From NCBI GenBank assembly GCA_016178505.1, contig JACOTG010000105.1:1-47143 (forward strand): a stretch of DNA of 47,143 nt. Reading direction: 5' to 3'. Positions 18,881 through 26,959 of this stretch are shown piece after piece. Both the position numbers and the translations under genes were made by a program. The notes beneath the pieces were generated by a model, which searched no databases, was not told where the DNA came from, and was given only the letters and a program-made list of their open reading frames with translations. This DNA is from Planctomycetota bacterium. Lineage in GTDB: Bacteria > Planctomycetota > JACOTG01. Every line of letters starts with the position of its first letter. The stretch's first letter is position 1.

Positions 18881-19786
18881 TCAACAAGCGACGAGTAGGC
18901 GCAGTCGCGTCGCTGCAGTGTGCAAGGTCACGCGCCGGCCCCACGAGAACTCGAGGCGGTCGACCTCGATGCCGTCGCCGAAGATCACGCCGTCATCGTC
19001 CATTTCCGACGTGATCTCGAGCACCGTGCCCTCCGCAAGGAGCCCCTCCGTCAGCGAGGTTTGGGTGTTAATGCTCGGCCACGCCTCGCGGACGAAGTAG
19101 ACGAGCTGCCCCGACGTGGGCGTCGGTAGCGCCAAGGGGCTCCGACGCTGCCTTTGAATGGAACGCGCCCAACCCGTCGAGCCGGTGCCGCTCGCCGTGA
19201 TGACCCCGGAAGACGAATGACGCTCGCCCTTCTCGCCGACGCGCAGCCGGTAGCGCGCGGACTGGTGCGTCCGGTGGCCGACGTAGATCTCGTTGAGCGC
19301 GACGAGACGCTGGCCGTCGTCGAGATCGGCTTCGACCATCGATCGCGCCTCGTACCGTCCGTGCCCCGACGCCGCCACGTGCAGGAGTTCGCGAGCGGCG
19401 TTCGGCGAATGCGGAACGAGCACGCCCTCGTAGACGTCGGGAGCCGGGTTCAATCCGATGACCGGCTGACCGGTTAGGTACTTCGCGACGTTCGCCACGA
19501 GACCGTCCTGACCGAGTGCGACCACGATGTCGTCCGGCTCGAAGAGGAAGCGATCGAGGTCGGCGCGGTCGACGCGGCTCCGACGCCACTCGTCGGGGAT
19601 CGCGTGGAGCACGGCCGCGAGAGCGCTCTCGAATGCGTGATGACGCGCGTCGATCTCGTCGAGCTTCTGCCCGCGCGTCTCGAGGAAGAATGCGGCTTGA
19701 GCCCGCGTGCCGTGACGCGCGACGAGCCGCTCGTAGTCGGTCGCTCGCGTGACGAGCACGGCACGCGGAACGCGCGTCGAGGCCAT
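18881..19786 (-). CDS. NAD-kinase-like protein
   Basis: 301 residues. The NAD kinase fold is supported by IVVALGQDGLVANVAKYL (GQDG at 92-95 in place of the usual GGDG), an Asn-Glu pair in ALNEIYVG (165-166) and the loop ASGTGSTGW (198-206), which corresponds to TPTGSTAY of classic enzymes. NAD kinases phosphorylate NAD at the 2' hydroxyl to give NADP. The Asp of the phosphate-binding motif is kept, but the changed second Gly and the different loop mark it as a divergent subfamily, so activity is uncertain. ATG 19786 follows the SPFH stop by 1 nt and has GAGGTGA just upstream. It is the last gene of a unit with SPFH and NrtR-like genes. This is probably not the housekeeping NAD kinase. Confidence 0.8.
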   Translation of the reverse strand: MASTRVPRAVLVTRATDYERLVARHGTRAQAAFFLETRGQKLDEIDARHHAFESALAAVLHAIPDEWRRSRVDRADLDRFLFEPDDIVVALGQDGLVANVAKYLTGQPVIGLNPAPDVYEGVLVPHSPNAARELLHVAASGHGRYEARSMVEADLDDGQRLVALNEIYVGHRTHQSARYRLRVGEKGERHSSSGVITASGTGSTGWARSIQRQRRSPLALPTPTSGQLVYFVREAWPSINTQTSLTEGLLAEGTVLEITSEMDDDGVIFGDGIEVDRLEFSWGRRVTLHTAATRLRLLVAC

Positions 19787-19787
19787 C

Positions 19788-20837
19788 TCACTTCACCTCG
19801 GCCGCTGCCGGTTTCGCGTTGCCACCGGCGAGCCGGCGCGTGCTCGCCTCGATCAGGTCGGAGAGCGCGCCGCCCAGCGCATCGGATCCCAGGTTCAGGT
19901 GGTCGATGTGTTGGAGCTTCCCGGCGAAGCGCCGCGCCGCGAGACCCATGAGAACGGGCACGGGCAGCTCGCGATAGACGTCGATGCGTTGCCGTTCGGC
20001 TTCGACCTTCACTTGTTGCACGGTGCGAATGCCGTCGGCCTCCACGTTGGCCGCGAGTCGTCGCCGAGCTGCGCGTGCGTCGGCCGCGATCGCGCGGGCC
20101 TCCGCGTGCTCGCGGGCGAGCCGCCGCTCGTTCTGTCCTCTTTGGCCGATGAGGAGTTCTTCGCGCTTGGCCAGCTCGATCTTGTTCTGCAGCTCGTTCT
20201 CTTGGATCGCGCGCTCCTTCTCGACGGCGAGCGCGCGGCGTTGGAACGTCGCCTCGTCGGCTTGCTGTTGGATCGCCTCGCGCGTCGGCGTCTGGAGCGC
20301 TTTCTCGAGATCCGCCGTGGGCGACACCGCCGACACGCGCACCGACACGATCTCGAGTCCCATCTCCCCGAGAGTTGCGTGTTCGGCCAGCCCTTCTCGG
20401 ATCCGGTCGCATGCGCGGACCACGCCTTCGGCGAGGACCTGCCGGACCGGCGTGTGGGCGATGTAGTCCCACGCGAAGTGTTGCGCGAGCTGCGAGAGCG
20501 TGTGGCTGATCTGCTCGAGCGGCGTCTGTCGCCAGACGCCCTTCGCGAGGTCGATGGAGAAGTCGACGCGCGCCGCGAGCTTTTCGGCATCGGCAACGCG
20601 GTAGGTGACGACCCCTTGCACCGTGACGTCCTGGAAGTCGATCGTGCGCGCATGGAAGAGGAACCCGAGCTCACGGTCGTCGCACGGGACCTCGGCGACG
20701 CTCGCCGACAACGGCAAGAACCAGTAGGCGAGACCGCGGCCGCCGCGAACGAGACGTCCCTTTCGGTAGTGCAGCACGTGATGGCTCGGATCGCTGCGCA
20801 GGTGTCCCATCAATGGGAATCGAGTGATCTGTGCCAT
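19788..20837 (-). CDS. SPFH/band-7 domain protein
   Basis: 349 residues from ATG 20837, which has AAAGGAGG 6 nt upstream; the frame stays open further upstream through the Nudix gene region but that is a shadow. The SPFH/band-7 domain spans about 15-185 (FQDVTVQGVVTYRVAD, a RIREGL segment, GLEIVSVRVSAVSP). It is followed by a charged coiled coil (about 185-290) rich in Glu, Arg and Ala, and a short C-terminal region. No N-terminal membrane helix is visible, so it would sit at the membrane peripherally or work as a cytoplasmic assembly. SPFH proteins form large cage-like oligomers. Its place between an NrtR-like regulator and an NAD-kinase-like protein is the interesting part. Confidence 0.85.
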   Translation of the reverse strand: MAQITRFPLMGHLRSDPSHHVLHYRKGRLVRGGRGLAYWFLPLSASVAEVPCDDRELGFLFHARTIDFQDVTVQGVVTYRVADAEKLAARVDFSIDLAKGVWRQTPLEQISHTLSQLAQHFAWDYIAHTPVRQVLAEGVVRACDRIREGLAEHATLGEMGLEIVSVRVSAVSPTADLEKALQTPTREAIQQQADEATFQRRALAVEKERAIQENELQNKIELAKREELLIGQRGQNERRLAREHAEARAIAADARAARRRLAANVEADGIRTVQQVKVEAERQRIDVYRELPVPVLMGLAARRFAGKLQHIDHLNLGSDALGGALSDLIEASTRRLAGGNAKPAAAEVK

Positions 20838-20854
20838 GGCGAACCTCCTTTCGG

Positions 20855-21631
20855 TCATCGCGACTTGGACCTCACGTATCGATAGAGTTCCGCTGGGCGA
20901 TACGGCACGTCGTGCTCCAACTCGCGCGTCGGCGCGACGAGGCCCGACGCGACGACGCTCCGGCGGAACGAGTCCTTGTTGAGCTTCCGGCCGAGGACGG
21001 CCTCGTGGATTTCCTGGAGCTGGCGCAACGCGAAGCGGCGCGGGAGGAGCTCGTAGCCAATCGGCACGTAGCCGAGCTTGCCGCGCAACCGCTTCACGAC
21101 CACGCCCAGGATGTCGGCGTGGTCGAAGGCCAGCGGCAGCTCGCGGCCCTCCGCGTCGAGCGCGCGAACGGGGCCGCCCGCTTCGCCTTTCCACGGGACG
21201 TCGATTCGGGCGAAGACCATGGCTCCCTGCTCGGGCCGCGCGCGAAGCACCCGCGCCCGGTCGACGAGCGCGTAGTAGGCCACCGTGATGACACGAGTTC
21301 GAGGATCGCGTCCGACGTCGCCGAAGGTGTAGAGCTGCTCGAGGAACAGGTCGCGTAGGCCGGTCTTGATCGCCAGCACGCGCGCGGCGGCAGCGTCGAG
21401 CGATTCCTTCACGCCGACGAACCCTCCCGGCAGCGCCAAGCGGCCCTTCTGCGGATGGTCGCCGCGCTGCACGAGCAGCGTGTGGAGCGCACCGTCCGCA
21501 ACGCTCATGACCGCGACGTCGACGGCCACCGAGGGGTGGGGGAACGCCGCCGCGTCGTAGGCGGCGAGGAACGCCCGCTCCTCCGCGTTCGCGGCGCTCG
21601 AGGGCTTGGATTTCTTGGTTGGATCGCTCAT
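20855..21631 (-). CDS. NrtR-like Nudix-winged-helix transcription regulator
   Basis: 258 residues. The N-terminal half (about 30-165) is a Nudix fold, but its Nudix box reads GFVGVKESLDAAAARVLAIK: the REUxEE glutamates needed for catalysis are missing. The C-terminal part (about 175-250; YELLPRRFALRQLQEIHEAVLG, then FRRSVVASG and YRPAELYRY) matches the winged helix of NrtR. In NrtR, ADP-ribose binding to a non-catalytic Nudix domain controls NAD-synthesis genes. Loss of the catalytic residues together with the DNA-binding domain supports a regulator, not a hydrolase. ATG 21631 has AAGGTG 6 nt upstream, and a palindromic operator overlaps its promoter (21641-21662), which suggests autoregulation. 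It is the first gene of the unit. Confidence 0.85.
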   Translation of the reverse strand: MSDPTKKSKPSSAANAEERAFLAAYDAAAFPHPSVAVDVAVMSVADGALHTLLVQRGDHPQKGRLALPGGFVGVKESLDAAAARVLAIKTGLRDLFLEQLYTFGDVGRDPRTRVITVAYYALVDRARVLRARPEQGAMVFARIDVPWKGEAGGPVRALDAEGRELPLAFDHADILGVVVKRLRGKLGYVPIGYELLPRRFALRQLQEIHEAVLGRKLNKDSFRRSVVASGLVAPTRELEHDVPYRPAELYRYVRSKSR

Positions 21632-21640
21632 GTGTCACCT

Positions 21641-21662
21641 TATATGCTTATAGCATATATGC
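21641..21662. promoter_or_regulatory. Palindromic operator upstream of the NrtR-like gene
   Basis: TATATGCT (21641-21648) and AGCATATA (21652-21659) form a perfect 8-bp inverted repeat with a 3-nt spacer. A second palindrome, GCATATATGC (21653-21662), overlaps it. The site is AT-rich in an otherwise GC-rich window, lies 9 bp before the ATG, and covers the predicted -10 box. It is the likely binding site of the NrtR-like protein itself. Confidence 0.7.
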
Positions 21663-21680
21663 AATATGAATCTAAGTCAA
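21652..21680 (-). promoter_or_regulatory. Sigma-70-type promoter of the NrtR-SPFH-NAD kinase unit
   Basis: On the minus strand TTGACT (21675-21680) and TATGCT (21652-21657) are 17 nt apart, the ideal spacing. Transcription would begin near 21645 and give a leader of about 14 nt that holds the AAGGTG ribosome-binding site. Confidence 0.65.
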
Positions 21681-21800
21681 GCTCGAGAAGCCTGGATTGG
21701 GAGTTTTTCTCGCGGGGTCGCGGCAACGAGCGCGAGTGGTCCCATGAGGCGCTGATTCATGAAGTCCTTCCGTCATCGAGCCGCAATCCGCACGAAGCCG

Positions 21801-21870
21801 GGGCGGCTACCCCGCGAAACGATGCGCCAAAACGGGAAAACCGACCCGCTTGGCGTCGGAGAGCCGCGGT
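21801..21870 (+). ncRNA. Candidate structured RNA element in the leader of the 21967 gene
   Basis: Three nested complementary pairs occur here: GCGGCT/AGCCGC (21803-21808 with 21862-21867), CGCCAA/TTGGCG (21825-21830 with 21850-21855) and CGGG/CCCG (21833-21836 with 21845-21848, loop AAAACCGA). The inner two stack with only a small internal loop. No U-tract follows, so it is not an intrinsic terminator. I do not match it to a known riboswitch class. The rest of the 305-nt gap from 21662 to 21966 shows no gene. Confidence 0.3.
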
Positions 21871-21966
21871 TTGCGCCTGTCGAGGCGGCCGCGATCTGAC
21901 GGGAACGCGAGGCTGGCCCGGCAAGGGGATCCCGGAAACGAAGTGCTCGTCGAAAGGAGGATCGAC

Positions 21967-23175
21967 ATGAACTCTCCGATGCTCTCTCGTTCGATCGTCG
22001 TTGCGTGTTTCGTCGTCGCTGCGCCGGGCGTCGCTCGTGCCGAACCGCCGATCTGGGAGAGTCGCAGTCAGATCACCCTCGAGTTCGTGAACGGCGATCC
22101 CGTCGAGGTCTCGTTCGAATCTCTCGGCCTCTCGTTCCCGTTCGGCGGCTGCACCTACCAGCACGGGTCGTCGATGTGGATCTCGCCGCGTGGATTCGTG
22201 ACGCTCGACGGCAACGGTGAGCGTGAATGCTGTGATCCGACTCCGGCGCACCTCGTGACGGATCCGTTTCCGCGCATCGCGCCGCTGTGGTCGACCGCGT
22301 TCGCATCGGCGGCCACGATCGGGCGGTTCGACGAGGGCGGTCCGGCAGACTCCGATCGGATCGCGATCACATGGCGCGTCGGCGCCGAGCCTTCGGGCCG
22401 TGCGATCGCACAGCTCGAGCTCTTCTCGAGCGGCGCGATCGTGTTCGGCTATGAGAATCTCGACGCCGGGGAGTTCGCGGCCGACGTGCTCATCGGATTG
22501 AGCCCCGGCGGAGGCTCGTTCGATCCGGAGAGCACGGACTACTCCGCGGTGATGCCGTTCTCGAGCGGAGCGCAGCCGACCGTTTACGAGTTCATGCCGA
22601 GCGCCGGGCGCAGCGCGTTCGATCTCTCGGACGCAAACCTCGTCTTCGAGCCGAATGGGCGTGGCGGTTTCCACGTCGCCGACGTCGAGTGCGGCCGAGG
22701 CACCGTGAACGCCGGCGCGGGTTCCATTCGCGACGTGCTTTTCGTAAATGGCAGCAGCGGACTTCCGGTGTCGCGCCGCGTCACTGCTGCCGGCGACGCA
22801 CCGTTGGTGCTCACGCTCCGCCATCCGAGCGGGCCACCCGCGCACTACGTGCTGTGGATGTGGGCCACTGCGGGATTCCATCCGGCGGAGCTTCGCGTCG
22901 GCGACGACCGCATCGGATGTCTCGCGAACCCGTCGCCTCTGAACGCGGGCGAGCCGCAACCTCTCCGCTGTCTCGCCGGTCGAGGTGTTCCGGCCGCGGC
23001 GAGCCGCAACGTGCCGCGCCTCGAGGGGCCCGAGTTTGCGCCGCTCCGCGTCACGTTCGGCGGAGGAGCGCCGCGTCCAACTCGATTCATCGTGCAGGGT
23101 GTGATTCAGGACCCGGGGGCGTCGAACACGCTCGGCTTCAGCGTGACGAACGCCGTGCAAGTCGACGTTCAATAA
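21967..23175 (+). CDS. Secreted beta-sandwich protein, possibly nidogen-like
   Basis: 402 residues from ATG 21967, with AAAGGAGG 6 nt upstream and an immediate signal peptide ending GVARAEPP; a longer in-frame start at 21850 lacks both. The N-terminal 170 residues (WISPRGFVTLDGNG, FPRIAPLW, IAITWRVG, AQLELFSSGAIVFGYENL, then GLSPGGG) follow the pattern of the nidogen extracellular domain, in which strands surround an IAPFW-like motif. The C-terminal 150 residues are a second beta-rich region ending GFSVTNAVQVDVQ, a type of ending common in exported proteins of this group. It has many cysteines, but no protease or glycosidase motif. A surface or periplasmic adhesion-type protein is likely. Confidence 0.75.
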   Translation: MNSPMLSRSIVVACFVVAAPGVARAEPPIWESRSQITLEFVNGDPVEVSFESLGLSFPFGGCTYQHGSSMWISPRGFVTLDGNGERECCDPTPAHLVTDPFPRIAPLWSTAFASAATIGRFDEGGPADSDRIAITWRVGAEPSGRAIAQLELFSSGAIVFGYENLDAGEFAADVLIGLSPGGGSFDPESTDYSAVMPFSSGAQPTVYEFMPSAGRSAFDLSDANLVFEPNGRGGFHVADVECGRGTVNAGAGSIRDVLFVNGSSGLPVSRRVTAAGDAPLVLTLRHPSGPPAHYVLWMWATAGFHPAELRVGDDRIGCLANPSPLNAGEPQPLRCLAGRGVPAAASRNVPRLEGPEFAPLRVTFGGGAPRPTRFIVQGVIQDPGASNTLGFSVTNAVQVDVQ

Positions 23176-23266
23176 GTTCGCGATTTCGTCTAGGAAATCA
23201 GGTCGGCGGCGATTCCGCGATGAGCCACTGATGGGTGTTGGCCTCGAGTGCAAAAACTGGCTTGGG

Positions 23267-23280
23267 TATACTGGCAGCCG
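23267..23280 (+). promoter_or_regulatory. -10 box implying a leaderless transcript for the sigma factor
   Basis: TATACT at 23267-23272 is followed by exactly 7 nt and then GTG 23280. Transcription from this box would begin at the GTG, and there is no Shine-Dalgarno sequence before it. No convincing -35 box is visible. Confidence 0.4.
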
Positions 23281-23915
23281 TGACCGAAGGATCGAACGAA
23301 GGAGAACGACCCGTCCCACCCGACGACGACGTGACGAAACTGCTGCACGCCGCCGCGCAGGGACAACCTCTCGCCGCCGAGCAACTGTTGCCTGTCGTTT
23401 ACGCGCAGCTCCGCGCACTGGCGCAGAAGTACATGCTCGGAGAACGCGCCGAGCACACGTTGCAGGCAACGGCACTGGTGCACGAGGCCTACCTGCGCCT
23501 CGTCGGCAACACGGAGATCACCTGGAAGGACCGAGGACATTTCTACATGGCGGCGGCAAACGCGATGCGGCGCGTGTTGGTCGACCACGCGCGGCGGTCC
23601 GGAGCGGTGAAGCGAGGCGGAGACTGGAACAACGTGTCGCTTCACCTCGCGGATCTCGCCGAGGGCCGCGGACTCGGCGAACTGCTCGTGGTCGACGACG
23701 CGATCGAAAAGCTGACGACGGTCGACGCGCAGGCGGCGGCCATCGTGCGGTTGCGCTTCTTCGCCGGCCTCAGCGTCGACGAAACCGCACTCGCACTCGG
23801 GTTGTCACCGCGCACCGTGGACCGGGAGTGGGACTATGCGCGGGCCTGGCTTCGCAAGGCGCTCAGCGATGAAGATCCCGGTGGCTCGGTGAACTCGGGA
23901 TTGCCTCGTGGCTGA
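23280..23915 (+). CDS. ECF-like RNA polymerase sigma factor (planctomycete ECF/TIGR02999 type)
   Basis: 211 residues from GTG 23280; a TTG at 23235 is the alternative. Region 2 is seen around [33 protein letters not shown], which I split as [14 protein letters not shown] for the core helix, followed by [21 protein letters not shown]. Region 4 is [24 protein letters not shown] and [14 protein letters not shown]. This is the ECF-like group abundant in Planctomycetota and Acidobacteriota, usually encoded beside a Ser/Thr kinase. The stop overlaps the kinase GTG by 8 nt. No anti-sigma gene is adjacent, so control probably runs through the kinase, which fits known pairs of this kind. Confidence 0.9.
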   Translation: MTEGSNEGERPVPPDDDVTKLLHAAAQGQPLAAEQLLPVVYAQLRALAQKYMLGERAEHTLQATALVHEAYLRLVGNTEITWKDRGHFYMAAANAMRRVLVDHARRSGAVKRGGDWNNVSLHLADLAEGRGLGELLVVDDAIEKLTTVDAQAAAIVRLRFFAGLSVDETALALGLSPRTVDREWDYARAWLRKALSDEDPGGSVNSGLPRG

Positions 23916-26847
23916 TCCGGCGAGAGTAAAGGCGATCTTCATCGCCGCGCTCGACCGCGCCGAGTCCGAGCGCGCGTCCTTCGTGATCCGTGAATGCGGC
24001 GCCGACGTCGCCGTGCGCCGCGAGGTGGAGGCGTTGCTCGCCGCGCATCTCGGGAACGAGCTGCTCGCAGCCGATACGATTCCGTCCGACCCGCAGACCA
24101 TGCCGCAGGCTCAGCCGGACGAACGGGCCGGCACGCGAATCGGCCCCTACAAGCTCTTGCAGTTGATCGGCGAAGGCGGATTCGGCTCCGTGTTCATGGC
24201 GGAGCAAGAGCATCCGGTGCGCCGGCGCGTTGCGCTCAAGATCATCAAGCTCGGCATGGACACGCGGCAAGTCGTCGCGCGCTTCGAGCAGGAGCGGCAA
24301 GCGCTCGCGATGATGGACCATCCTCACGTCGCGAAGGTGCTCGACGCGGGCGCGACGGAAAACGGCCGGCCGTACTTCGTGATGGAGCTGGTCAACGGCG
24401 TGCCGATCACGAAGTACTGCGACATGAACGGGCTCACGGCCACTCAACGCCTCGAGCTGTTCGTGTCGGTGTGTCACGCGGTTCAACACGCTCATCAAAA
24501 GGGGATCATCCACCGCGACATCAAGCCGTCGAACGTCCTCGTGACCCTGCACGACGGCAAACCCGTGCCGAAGGTGATCGACTTCGGAATCGCGAAGGCG
24601 ATCGACAATCGACTCACGGAAAAGACGCTGTTCACCGAGTTCGGCCAATTCCTCGGCACGCCGACCTACATGTCGCCCGAGCAGGCCGAGATGTCCGGAC
24701 TGCACATCGACACCCGCAGCGACATCTACTCGCTCGGAGTGCTGCTGTACGAGCTCCTGACGGGGACGACGCCGTTCGACGTGAAGTCCTTGTTGAGCGC
24801 CGGATTCGCCGAAATCCAGCGCATCATCCGCGAGGTGCAGCCGCCGAAGCCGAGCACGCGCGTCTCGACGCTCGGCGACTCGCTTCCGTCCGTGGCGGCA
24901 CATCGAAGCACGGAGCCGCGCAAGCTGGGCGCGCTCATCCGCGGCGATCTCGACTGGATTGCGATGAAGTGCCTGGAGAAGGACCGCACGCGGCGATACG
25001 AGTCCGCGAGCAGCCTCGCGATGGACGTCGAGCGTCACTTGGCCGGCGAGGCGGTCGTCGCGGCGCCGCCGAGCGCGTCGTATCGAATGCGCAAGTTCGT
25101 GACACGACACCGAGGGCCGGTGCTCGTCGCCGTCCTGTTCACGGCAGCTCTCGTGCTGGGGCTGGCCGGAACGATCGTGGGGCTCGTTCAAGCCCAGCGC
25201 GCGCGAGAGGGCGAAGCGGTGAAGCGGCACGAGGCCGAGATCGAACGCGACAAGGCGCAGAAGATCGCGGCGTTCGAAGAACAAACGCTGAAGGGCGTCG
25301 GGCCGAGCGTGGCCCTCGGGCGCGACACGACCTTGCTTCGAGAGATGATGGATGAAGCGGCTCGGAGGATCGAACAGGGCGCGCTCTCCGACAATCCCGA
25401 GGCCGAGGTGCAGCTCCGACTGACGATCGGCGAAACGTATCGCATCGTGGCGGCCTATCCCGCCGCCGAGGCGGCGCTGGCGCCGGCACTCGCGCTCGCG
25501 CGAAAGACGTTCGGTGACGACAGCGCGTGGGCCGCGTACGCGATCCACTTGCAAGCCAGCGTCTCGTTCGATCAGGGCCGCCCCGACACCGCGCTGCCGC
25601 AATTCGAGGCGGCGCTGGCGATGCGTCAGCGGCTGTTCACCGGCGACCACCCGTTCATCGCCGAAAGCATGAACGCCGTTGCCCTGTGCCTTCATGCCCT
25701 CGGCCGCCCGAACGAAGCGCTGCCGCAATACGAGGCGGCGCTCGCAATGCGCCAGCGGCTCTTCAAGGGCGACGACGCCCAGATCGCGATGTCGCTGAGC
25801 AACGTCGGCGATTGCCTTCTGGATCTCGGTCGCGGCCGCGAGGCGACTCCCAAACACGAGGCTGCGGTCGCGATGACTCGGCGCATCCACCACGGCGATC
25901 ATCCCGACGTGGCGTCGGCGATCAACAACCTCGCCAACGACTACCGCGCCGCGGGCCGCACCGCGGACGCCCTGCCGAAGTTCGAGGAAGCACTCGCGAT
26001 GTTCCAGCGGCTATGCCCCCGGGATCATCCCGACGTCGCGCGAACTCTCAGCAACGTGGCGTCGTGTCTCCAAGACCTCGGTCGCGCAGAAGAGGCGTTG
26101 CCGAAGCACGAGGCCGCGCTGGCGATGCTCCAGCACCTTCACCCCGGCGATCATCCCGACGTCGCCCACGCAATGGTCAACGTCGCGGGGTGCCTGCGAG
26201 CGCTGGGTCGCGACGAGAACGCGCTGGCTCAGGTCGAAGCCGCACTCGCGATGAATCGGCGTGGATTTCAGAGCGACCATCCCGACATCGTGAGGTGCCT
26301 GAACACCGCCGCCGATCTCCTGGACGCGTTGGGGCGCCGCGACGAAGCGGACGGGCGACGACGCGAGTCGCTCGCGATGCAGCGTCGGCTGCTGCCGCCG
26401 GAATCCCCCGGGTTGTCATCGGCCCTCGTCCAATTCGCGATCGCACGCCTGAAGGCCGGCACACCGCAGGCGGCGGGCGAGGCCGAGCCGATCTTGCGAG
26501 AGTGCCTGGCGATCCGGACGCACCTCTTTCCGGACGGGCACGCGCAGCAGTGGCTCAACTACAACACGATGAGCCTTCTTGGCGAATCGCTCGTCGTCGA
26601 GGCATCGGACCCGACGATGCCGGCCGACGCTCGCGTGGTCAAACTGCGCGAGGCGGAGCCGCTACTCGTAAACGCTTTCACGAAGTTGGATGGCGATCCC
26701 GACGTGCCGTCGCCGGCGCAGGTCGGCGCCGACCGCAAGCGCGAGGCGCTCGAGCGCGTCGTCAAGCTCTACGAGGCCCTGGAGCAGGCCGAGCCCGGCA
26801 AAGGCCACGACGCCGACGCCGAGCGGTGGCGCGCGAAGCGGAAGTGA
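23908..26847 (+). CDS. Membrane Ser/Thr protein kinase with C-terminal TPR array
   Basis: 979 residues from GTG 23908, overlapping the sigma gene. The kinase domain spans about 80-380: glycine loop GEGGFGSV (88-95), Lys111 in [14 protein letters not shown] (Asp204), DFG at 225-227 and APE-equivalent SPEQ (256-259). One transmembrane helix lies at about 404-426, followed by a coiled coil (430-460). From about residue 480 come TPRs of the kinesin-light-chain type, 42 residues each. Six of them form a near-regular tandem array in the DNA (25591-26346). The kinase is cytoplasmic and the TPR part extracytoplasmic if the usual orientation holds. It probably senses an external protein or wall signal and acts on the overlapping sigma factor. 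Confidence 0.95.
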   Translation: MADPARVKAIFIAALDRAESERASFVIRECGADVAVRREVEALLAAHLGNELLAADTIPSDPQTMPQAQPDERAGTRIGPYKLLQLIGEGGFGSVFMAEQEHPVRRRVALKIIKLGMDTRQVVARFEQERQALAMMDHPHVAKVLDAGATENGRPYFVMELVNGVPITKYCDMNGLTATQRLELFVSVCHAVQHAHQKGIIHRDIKPSNVLVTLHDGKPVPKVIDFGIAKAIDNRLTEKTLFTEFGQFLGTPTYMSPEQAEMSGLHIDTRSDIYSLGVLLYELLTGTTPFDVKSLLSAGFAEIQRIIREVQPPKPSTRVSTLGDSLPSVAAHRSTEPRKLGALIRGDLDWIAMKCLEKDRTRRYESASSLAMDVERHLAGEAVVAAPPSASYRMRKFVTRHRGPVLVAVLFTAALVLGLAGTIVGLVQAQRAREGEAVKRHEAEIERDKAQKIAAFEEQTLKGVGPSVALGRDTTLLREMMDEAARRIEQGALSDNPEAEVQLRLTIGETYRIVAAYPAAEAALAPALALARKTFGDDSAWAAYAIHLQASVSFDQGRPDTALPQFEAALAMRQRLFTGDHPFIAESMNAVALCLHALGRPNEALPQYEAALAMRQRLFKGDDAQIAMSLSNVGDCLLDLGRGREATPKHEAAVAMTRRIHHGDHPDVASAINNLANDYRAAGRTADALPKFEEALAMFQRLCPRDHPDVARTLSNVASCLQDLGRAEEALPKHEAALAMLQHLHPGDHPDVAHAMVNVAGCLRALGRDENALAQVEAALAMNRRGFQSDHPDIVRCLNTAADLLDALGRRDEADGRRRESLAMQRRLLPPESPGLSSALVQFAIARLKAGTPQAAGEAEPILRECLAIRTHLFPDGHAQQWLNYNTMSLLGESLVVEASDPTMPADARVVKLREAEPLLVNAFTKLDGDPDVPSPAQVGADRKREALERVVKLYEALEQAEPGKGHDADAERWRAKRK
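25591..26346 (+). repeat. Six tandem 126-bp units encoding TPRs
   Basis: Units begin at 25591, 25717, 25843, 25969, 26095 and 26221, exactly 126 bp (42 codons) apart with no indels. Each opens with an Ala-Leu-Pro-like start and carries a helix with ExxLAM followed by GDHP-like spacing. The exact periodicity shows growth by duplication within the gene. Confidence 0.85.
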
Positions 26848-26959
26848 CGCATCGGCGCGTCCCGCAACTTCGACCCTCGAAGAAATCGACGGACGCTTTG
26901 TGGCGCGGTCTTTCGCCGATCGCGCGGATTTGGAGCGCAGTCGGATCGCGTCTCTCGGA

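Noticed and set aside
19788..21638. A Nudix-SPFH fusion protein
   Set aside because: The N-terminal part of that frame is Arg-rich shadow of the Nudix gene; the true SPFH start is at 20837 with a strong ribosome-binding site.
23235..23279. TTG start at 23235 for the ECF sigma factor
   Set aside because: The extra 15 residues are not sigma-like and the -10 box at 23267 would lie inside the gene.
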